Shown here one piece after another: positions 59,301 through 64,000 of a stretch of DNA of 64,000 nt (the first letter of the stretch is position 1; each line of letters starts with the position of its first letter). Source of the DNA: Rhinopithecus roxellana (taxonomy: Eukaryota > Chordata > Mammalia > Primates > Cercopithecidae); the NCBI RefSeq assembly GCF_007565055.1, contig NC_044553.1, positions 45,311,420 through 45,375,419 of the forward strand. The letters run 5' to 3'. The translations under genes and the position numbers were made by a program. The notes beneath the pieces are model-generated. The model was given only the letters and a program-made list of their open reading frames with translations. It did not search any database and was not told the origin of the DNA.

Positions 59301-60181
59301 TGTCTTAGTCCTTTTAGACCTCTATAATATATTGTCCTAGACTATGTGAACCAAAAAAAAAAAAAAAAAAAAAAAAAAAACCAAACCAACAAACATGAAA
59401 CAGCAAACAAAAATGTCTCCAAATATGTTGAATTTACTTGAGATTAGAATGAGGATTATAAGATGCACAGCTATGCCAAGCCACGTATATGTCTGAAGAG
59501 GGGAGAGTAAAGAAAAACTTTGATTAGCAAAAAGGGAAGTTCACATAAACTGCTTGGAAACACAGTTTATTGGTTTTGAATACTCAAAAATGCAGAGCTG
59601 GTGTCAGTTCATTGGTGGAGATGCTATTACTGGCCAGGTGTTCTTTTGAGAGCATCTTATCTAAATTTCCACAGCCCTAAAGAAAGAATTTCTGGTGGGG
59701 TCATTGCATAAAGTTGTTGAAACAGACTTTTTACCATAGACATGCAAGCATTAATTCTCCCCCTTCATGCTCTCCTGGCTTTATTTTTTTTTGTCGGGGG
59801 GGAGGTCTAACAAAAAAGTGATTTCATCCTAGTATCTAAAACTTTCAAAACTAGATAGCATATAAACAATAGAAATTTATTTCTCACAGTTCTAGAGGCT
59901 GGGAAGTCCAAGATCAAGGCACCAGCAGATTCAGTGTCTGCCAAGAGTCTACTTCTTGGTTTGAAAATGGAAAACTGTCTTCTTGTTGTGTCTTCACATA
60001 GTGGAAAAGATGAGGGGGTTCTCTCTGTGGTCTCTTTCATAAGGGCATTGATTCTATTCATGAAGATGCTACCCTCATGCTCTAATAACTCTCAGAAGCC
60101 CCACCTCTTGATACCATCACCTTGGGGGTTAGGATTTCAACATATGAACTTGGAGGGAACATAAACATTCAGTCCATTGCA
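59301..60181 (-). mobile_element. MLT1-type LTR in L1M, itself interrupted
   Basis: The plus strand starts TGTCTTAGTCCTTTTAGACC and ends AACATTCAGTCCATTGCA, the inverted MLT1 pattern, with an AGGATTTCAACATATGAACT box. The flanks TCTAA and TCTGA suggest a 5-bp target duplication within L1M. Between about 59348 and 59850 a foreign block interrupts it. Confidence 0.82.
59348..59850. mobile_element. Unidentified block inside the MLT1 LTR
   Basis: About 500 bp not matching MLT1, beginning with a run of about 30 A and ending near a T-run at 59784-59792. On the minus strand it contains CCAATAAACTGTGTTTCC, a possible polyadenylation signal, and might be a solitary LTR or retrocopy. I do not recognise the family. 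An A-run at the left and a T-run at the right are the reverse of a simple retroposon tail. Confidence 0.4.
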
Positions 60182-62150
60182 TCTGATATTAGTATAGTTG
60201 CTTCAGCTCTGTTTTTATTACTATTTGCATGGTTTATCTTTTTTCATTCTTTTACTTTCAACCTATCTGTGACTTTGAATCTAAAGTATATCTCCTGTAG
60301 ACAGCACACAGTTGGTTAATGTTTTATTTTAATTTATTCTGCCAATCTCTGCCTTCTGATTGGAGTGCTTAATCTATTTACCTTCAATGTAATTGCTGAT
60401 AAGATAGGATTCATGTCTGCCATTTTGCTATTTGTTTTCTGTATGTCTTATGCCTTCTTTTCTTTCTTTATCCTTCCATTACTTCCTACTTTTGTGTTAA
60501 GTAGATATTTTTCATTGTACCATTTTAATTCCTTCATACTATATTTTAAAATTTATTTTTAGTGATTGTCCTAGGGATTACAATTAACATAATTTATAAC
60601 AATAATGCTCAGATTAATACCAATATAATTTTATTAGCAAACAAAAAACTTTTTTCATGTATAGCTTTATTCTCTTCTTTTTTGTGCTGTTATTATCACA
60701 GAAATTACATATGCATATGTTATATGCCCATTAACATGGATTTTTAATTATTGATTTATGCAGCTGCCTTAAAAACCAGATAGGAAAAAAAATGACTTAT
60801 AAACAAAAAATATATCTATCCTGCCTTTTATATTTTCCTATTAAGTTGACTTTATAAAGGTTTTTTGTTTCTTCATGTCGATTGATATTACTATCTAGTA
60901 TCTGTCCATTTTAGTATGCAAGAGTCCCTTTAGTGTATTTTGTAGGGCATATCTTCTAACAACAAATTCTCAGTTTTTGTTTATCTGGGGATATCTTAAT
61001 TTTTTCTTCATTTTTGAAGTATATTGTTGCCAGATAAAGAATTCTTAGTTTTTTTTTTTTATTTTAGAATTTTCAATATGTCATTCCATTGCCTTTTGGC
61101 CTCCCTGGTTTCTGATGAGAAATCAGCCATCAATCTTTTTGAGACTCACTTGGACACCATGAGTCACTTCTGTCTTTCTTCTTGCTTTGTCTTTGTCTTT
61201 TGGCAGTTTAATTATGTGTCTAGATGTGGATCTCTTTGAGTTTATCCTATTTGGACTTTGTTGAACTTCTTTGATGCATATATTAATAGTTTTCAACAAA
61301 TTTGAGACGTTTATAGACATTATTTATTTAAATATTCTCTCTGCCCCTTTTTCTCCTTCTCTCCTTGACCTCCTCTTATGCATATGCTGGTATGTTTGAT
61401 TGTGTCCACTGGTTTCTGAGGCTTTGTTCATTTTTCTTCAGTTTTTTTCTTTCTGTTTTCAGACTGTGTAATCTCAATTGATTTATCTCTAGTTCACTGA
61501 CTCTTCTATTACTCAGATATGCTGTTGATTCTTTCAGGTAAATTTTTCATTTCAGTAATTGTAATTTGTAACTCCAGAATTTCTATTTGGTTTCTTTTTA
61601 TCATTCCTATATTCATCAATATTCTCTATATGATAAGATGTCATTTCATATTTTCTTTTAGTTCTTTAGACATTGTTTCCTTTAGTTCTTTGGATACATG
61701 TTAAATAGCTGATTCAAAGTCTTTGACTGGTAAGGCTAATGTTTGGGCTTCCTTAAGGAAAAGTTTCTATTAGTTCCTTTTTTATCCCCATTTATATGCC
61801 ATACTTTCTTGATTTTTTTGCATGTTCAATAATTTTTTGTTGCAAACTGGACATTTCAAATAACATAATGTGAAAATTCTAGAAAGCAGATTATCTCCCC
61901 TCATCAATATTTATTGTTGTTTGTTTGATAAACTTTCTGAACTAATTCTGTAAAGTCCATATTATTTATTGTGTATGGCCACCTGAAGTCTCTGCTCAGT
62001 TATCTTAGTGGTCAGCCATTGTTTGGAAATAAACTTCCTTAGATGCCTGGAACCAGTTAAGTCTCCCAGTCTTTGCCTAGTGGCTCTGTATGTTTATTGG
62101 TAGCATGCCTTTAACATTCATCCTAAAAGTTACAACTCCACTTTTATCTT

Positions 62151-62550
62151 CACTTCTTGCTTGTACAGAGCGTCAAAATTAGCCCAAAAACCACAGAAAA
62201 AAATCAAATAACAATTTTCTGGGAATGGGACTTTGAAGAACCTCATTCTCTGGTAGCCACCAGGTGCTGCTTTTTACCATCATTGTGCACTGTTGGTTTT
62301 TAAGACTACCACATACCTGTTAAGGGGGCCGAAAATAGTCCAAATTAAAATGCCACAAGCCTCCTGTTCTTACCGAGATGTGTCCATTTTTCTTAAATAA
62401 ATGCTTACCTGAATTGCTGCAAATCTTGTTAACTTTAGAGTCCCGTAAAAAGCTGATTCTGACCATTTTTGCCAGTGTTCTTTTTGCTTTTACAGAGGAG
62501 ACAATTTTCAGAGGTCCTTTTTTCATCTTTTTCACTAACAAACATTTTTA
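62151..62550. other. Intergenic DNA, nothing recognised
   Basis: No known repeat or exon recognised. Confidence 0.35.
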
Positions 62551-62551
62551 G

Positions 62552-62849
62552 TTTTTTGTTTTGTTTTGTTTTGAGACAGGCTTGATTACCCAGGCTGGAG
62601 TGCAGTGGCACAATCCTGGCTCACTGCAGTCCCAACCTCCTGGGGCCAAGTAACCCTCTCACTGCAGCTTCCTGAGTACCTGGGACTGTAGTCATGTGCC
62701 ATTATGCCTGACTAATTTTTTTTTTTTTTTTTTTTTTTTGCAGAGATGGGGTTTCACCATGCCCAGGTTGGTCTCGAAATGCTAGGCTCGAACCATACAC
62801 TCGCCTCAGCCTCCCAAAGTGCTGGGATTACAAGCCACCTCTCCCAGCC
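62552..62849 (-). mobile_element. Old Alu (AluJ type)
   Basis: Inverted Alu, diverged, with an internal T-run near 62719-62739 in the middle A-rich linker and a (TTTTG)n tail at 62555-62572. Confidence 0.88.
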
Positions 62850-62879
62850 TCATTTTTAACATTTTTGGTAAGTTACCAG

Positions 62880-63500
62880 CATTTAATCATGACCTGACAT
62901 TTGCATATCAATTTATACTTTATGAAACTTATTTCCATCAAGGCATTCGTTTTTATTCTGGCTTTATAGATGAAGAAACTGAAACTTATTTGGTACATGA
63001 TCACAATCAGGTAGCTGATTAGCAGTAGGACTGTGCATTCATTACAGAGCACGTGTGAAGCCTGGCTCTATTTATCATGTTGTGCTTAATATATGGCACT
63101 GCTCTGATAAGTTTGAATCATGCAGATGAAATGGGATTAATATAGAGAAGTATCAAAGTATTTGGTTCTAACTTCTTCACAAACTCTAAGATCTGTATTT
63201 TCTGAGACATAGATGATTTAGTGCTTGTGTAGTCAAGGAAGCTTGAAGAAAATAAGTGGAAGGGCAGGTAGACTTGAAATAGATGAAAAAGAGAGGGGAA
63301 GAGATATCAGGCAAAGGAACACCATGGGTCTACAGAACATTTTTTCTGAGTCTGGCAGGGAGACCTAAAGAAACAGATTGTGAGCACTGCTCTTCCTACA
63401 ATTTCTCATTTCATTGTTTCCACAAAATGTATGGATTCTTATTCCCATTTTATAAAAATGATGAGAAAAGTGAGACTTAGAGCTACAATTGCCAGAGATC
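62880..63500. repeat. Two faint MIR pieces in intergenic DNA
   Basis: TTTATAGATGAAGAAACTGA at about 62965 and CCCATTTTATAAAAATGATG at about 63442 are followed by MIR-like text. No gene is seen. Confidence 0.45.
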
Positions 63501-63534
63501 ACAGAACTATTAAGTAATGGTTCCAGGTGTCATT

Positions 63535-63730
63535 ATTTGGACTCTGTAGCAAAACTACCTGTGTTCAAATCCAGCTCTTCAACTTGTTTTCTGGGTGACT
63601 ATGGGCAAATGAATTAACCTCCTTACCCTTAGATTTATAATCCATAAAGTAGAGATAATAGTAGTATCTACTTCCTAAAGGCTGTTGTGAATTAACTGAA
63701 TTAATGAATTAAGTACTTTAATATGTTTAT
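63535..63730 (-). repeat. MIR SINE
   Basis: Inverted MIR: GTGTTCAAATCCAGCTCTTC, GTGACTATGGGCAAATGAAT, AGAGATAATAGTAGTATCTA and GGCTGTTGTGAATTAACTGA. Confidence 0.7.
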
Positions 63731-63908
63731 ATATTGCTTTTGCAATAATCTTACAATAATTTAAAATTTTATTATAATAGAAAATTCACATATATCAATA
63801 AATACATATATTATTATTTACATATACTATACTATTTTTATTTCATTTGAATTTCAAAATATTAATTAAATGTATAAAGCAAGTACCTGGCACATAGAAA
63901 GTTCTCTA

Positions 63909-64000
63909 GGTCAGGCGCAATGGTTCATGCCTGTAGTCTCAGCCCTTTGGGAAGTCAAGGCAGTAGGATCACATGAGCCCAGGAGTTCGAGACCAGTCTG
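63909..64000 (+). mobile_element. Alu, cut by window end
   Basis: Forward Alu from GGTCAGGCGCAATGG to GAGACCAGTCTG at the last base of the window. Confidence 0.9.

Larger units (their letters stand above)
53820..62150 (-). mobile_element. Ancient L1M, host of several later insertions
   Basis: The minus-strand order runs from ORF1-like sequence near 61150-61700, through ORF2 endonuclease (58850-60300) and RT/C-terminal parts (54860-57400), to the 3' UTR (53825-54480). Landmarks on the plus strand are AATGGAATCATACAGCATGT, TGGGCATTTGGGCTG, GGTTTTGATTTGCATTTC-like sequence, and CCATTGATTAT. All frames are broken. Three later insertions split it (54484-54853, about 57412-58775, 59301-60181). Confidence 0.85.

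Noticed and set aside
16700..64000. Search for AQP9, the next gene I expect upstream of ALDH1A2 in primates
   Set aside because: No exon with aquaporin NPA motifs or other recognisable coding exon was found; the gene probably lies beyond the right edge.
1..64000. CRISPR arrays, operons, phage or toxin genes, tRNA or rRNA genes
   Set aside because: Sequence is primate nuclear DNA; none of these structures was seen. The regular repeats are microsatellites and transposons.

Overview
This is primate nuclear DNA, most likely from an Old World monkey (Cercopithecidae: macaque, baboon, vervet or a relative). At least 17 Alu elements are visible. Three young AluY copies (11221-11533, 26571-26881, 34976-35259) carry variants I associate with the cercopithecine AluYR group, not with human AluY. 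There are no operons, CRISPR arrays or other prokaryotic features.

One protein-coding gene is supported: the 5' end of ALDH1A2 (retinaldehyde dehydrogenase 2, the main embryonic retinoic-acid synthase), on the minus strand. Its first coding exon (39 codons, ending at a consensus GT donor) is at 16462-16578. The core promoter lies just upstream on the minus strand: TATA box at about 16661-16668, inverted CCAAT at 16695-16699, inside a CpG island at about 15940-17500. Positions 1-16461 are therefore the promoter-proximal part of ALDH1A2 intron 1. Positions from about 16640 to 64000 are upstream intergenic DNA. No further coding exon was recognised.

Layout. 1-12800 is intron 1 with old MIR/L2/L1M fragments, a MER5-type transposon remnant, two Alus and one short Alu fragment. 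About 12800-17900 contains no recognisable interspersed repeat and holds the CpG island, promoter and exon 1; it is the best place to look for conserved cis-regulation. 17900-38600 is Alu-rich intergenic DNA with a MADE1 (mir-548-type) hairpin, MER5 and MER2 DNA transposons, a solitary ERV LTR and MaLR LTR fragments. 38600-45200 is a non-collinear patchwork of ancient plus-strand L1M/HAL1-like fragments. 45377-51558 is a full-length minus-strand L1PA-type LINE-1 with an intact 338-codon ORF1 and a full-length but nonsense-riddled ORF2. It abuts an Alu, and a 17-bp direct repeat flanks the pair. 53820-62150 is an old minus-strand L1M used repeatedly as an insertion target by an MST/THE1-type LTR, a twin-primed (5'-inverted) L1, and an MLT1-type LTR that itself holds an unidentified block. 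62150-64000 has an AluJ, MIR pieces and an Alu cut by the window end.

I found no convincing new biological system. The most interesting points are the repeat-free ALDH1A2 regulatory block, the Alu/L1 composite with shared flanking repeats, the L1 whose ORF2 has only substitutions and no frameshift, and the nested insertions in the old L1M. Repeat subfamily names come from recall of consensus sequences, not from a database search.
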